A stretch of DNA of 9,352 nt, taken from positions 1-9,352 of the forward strand of contig JAGHZG010000036.1 in the NCBI GenBank assembly GCA_017743275.1, given 5' to 3'. This document shows, piece after piece, positions 7,741 through 9,352 of this stretch (within the stretch, counting starts at the first letter, position 1; each line of letters starts with the position of its first letter). The stretch is from Chloroflexota bacterium (GTDB lineage Bacteria; Chloroflexota; Anaerolineae; B4-G1; DUEL01). The notes beneath the pieces were generated by a model. The model did no database searches. It was not told where the DNA came from and saw nothing but the letters and a program-made list of their open reading frames with translations. The translations under genes were made by a program, and so were the position numbers.

Positions 7741-9352
<1,612 letters not shown>

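Overview
The window (about 60% GC, all recognisable genes on the + strand) is a composite CRISPR-Cas effector locus. A WYL-domain regulator comes first. It is followed by a type I-D backbone pair, cas10d/csc3 and csc2, with the small subunit Cas11d apparently encoded by an internal start inside cas10d. Then comes a type III gene set: a Cmr1-family RAMP, a Cmr6-like RAMP and the start of csx11, the Cas10-family large subunit typical of type III-C. Between the Cmr6-like gene and csx11 sit a MNT-type minimal nucleotidyltransferase gene and a HEPN gene, a toxin-antitoxin-like pair, together with the decayed remnant of a second, different nucleotidyltransferase. The gene content (I-D plus III-B/C, MNT/HEPN pairs, high GC) suggests a thermophilic or environmental bacterium such as a member of the Chloroflexota. 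This is inference from gene content only.

Layout. 3-1028: WYL regulator. 1029-1097: short intergenic region with an 8-bp inverted repeat and an extended -10 promoter. 1098-4208: cas10d, with Cas11d at 3693-4208. 4219-5223: csc2. 5224-5448: 225-nt non-coding gap with a second extended -10 promoter and three predicted stem-loops. 5449-6636: cmr1. 6633-7790: cmr6-like. 7741-7953: nucleotidyltransferase remnant. 7938-8294: MNT. 8281-8682: HEPN. 8672 to the window end: csx11, cut by the edge.

How it fits together. Cas10d, Cas11d and Csc2 are the large, small and backbone subunits of a type I-D Cascade. The Cas5-type subunit Csc1, which normally follows csc2, is not in the gap after csc2, and no cas3', cas6, cas1, cas2, cas4 or CRISPR array is visible. 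From cmr1 onward, every gene overlaps or nearly abuts the next (ATGA overlap, 14-nt overlap, 11-nt overlap), so MNT and HEPN are probably translated as part of the type III operon. The main points of interest are the I-D/III-C junction, the MNT-HEPN pair embedded in the effector operon, the internal Cas11d start, and the structured promoter-leader region between the two halves.
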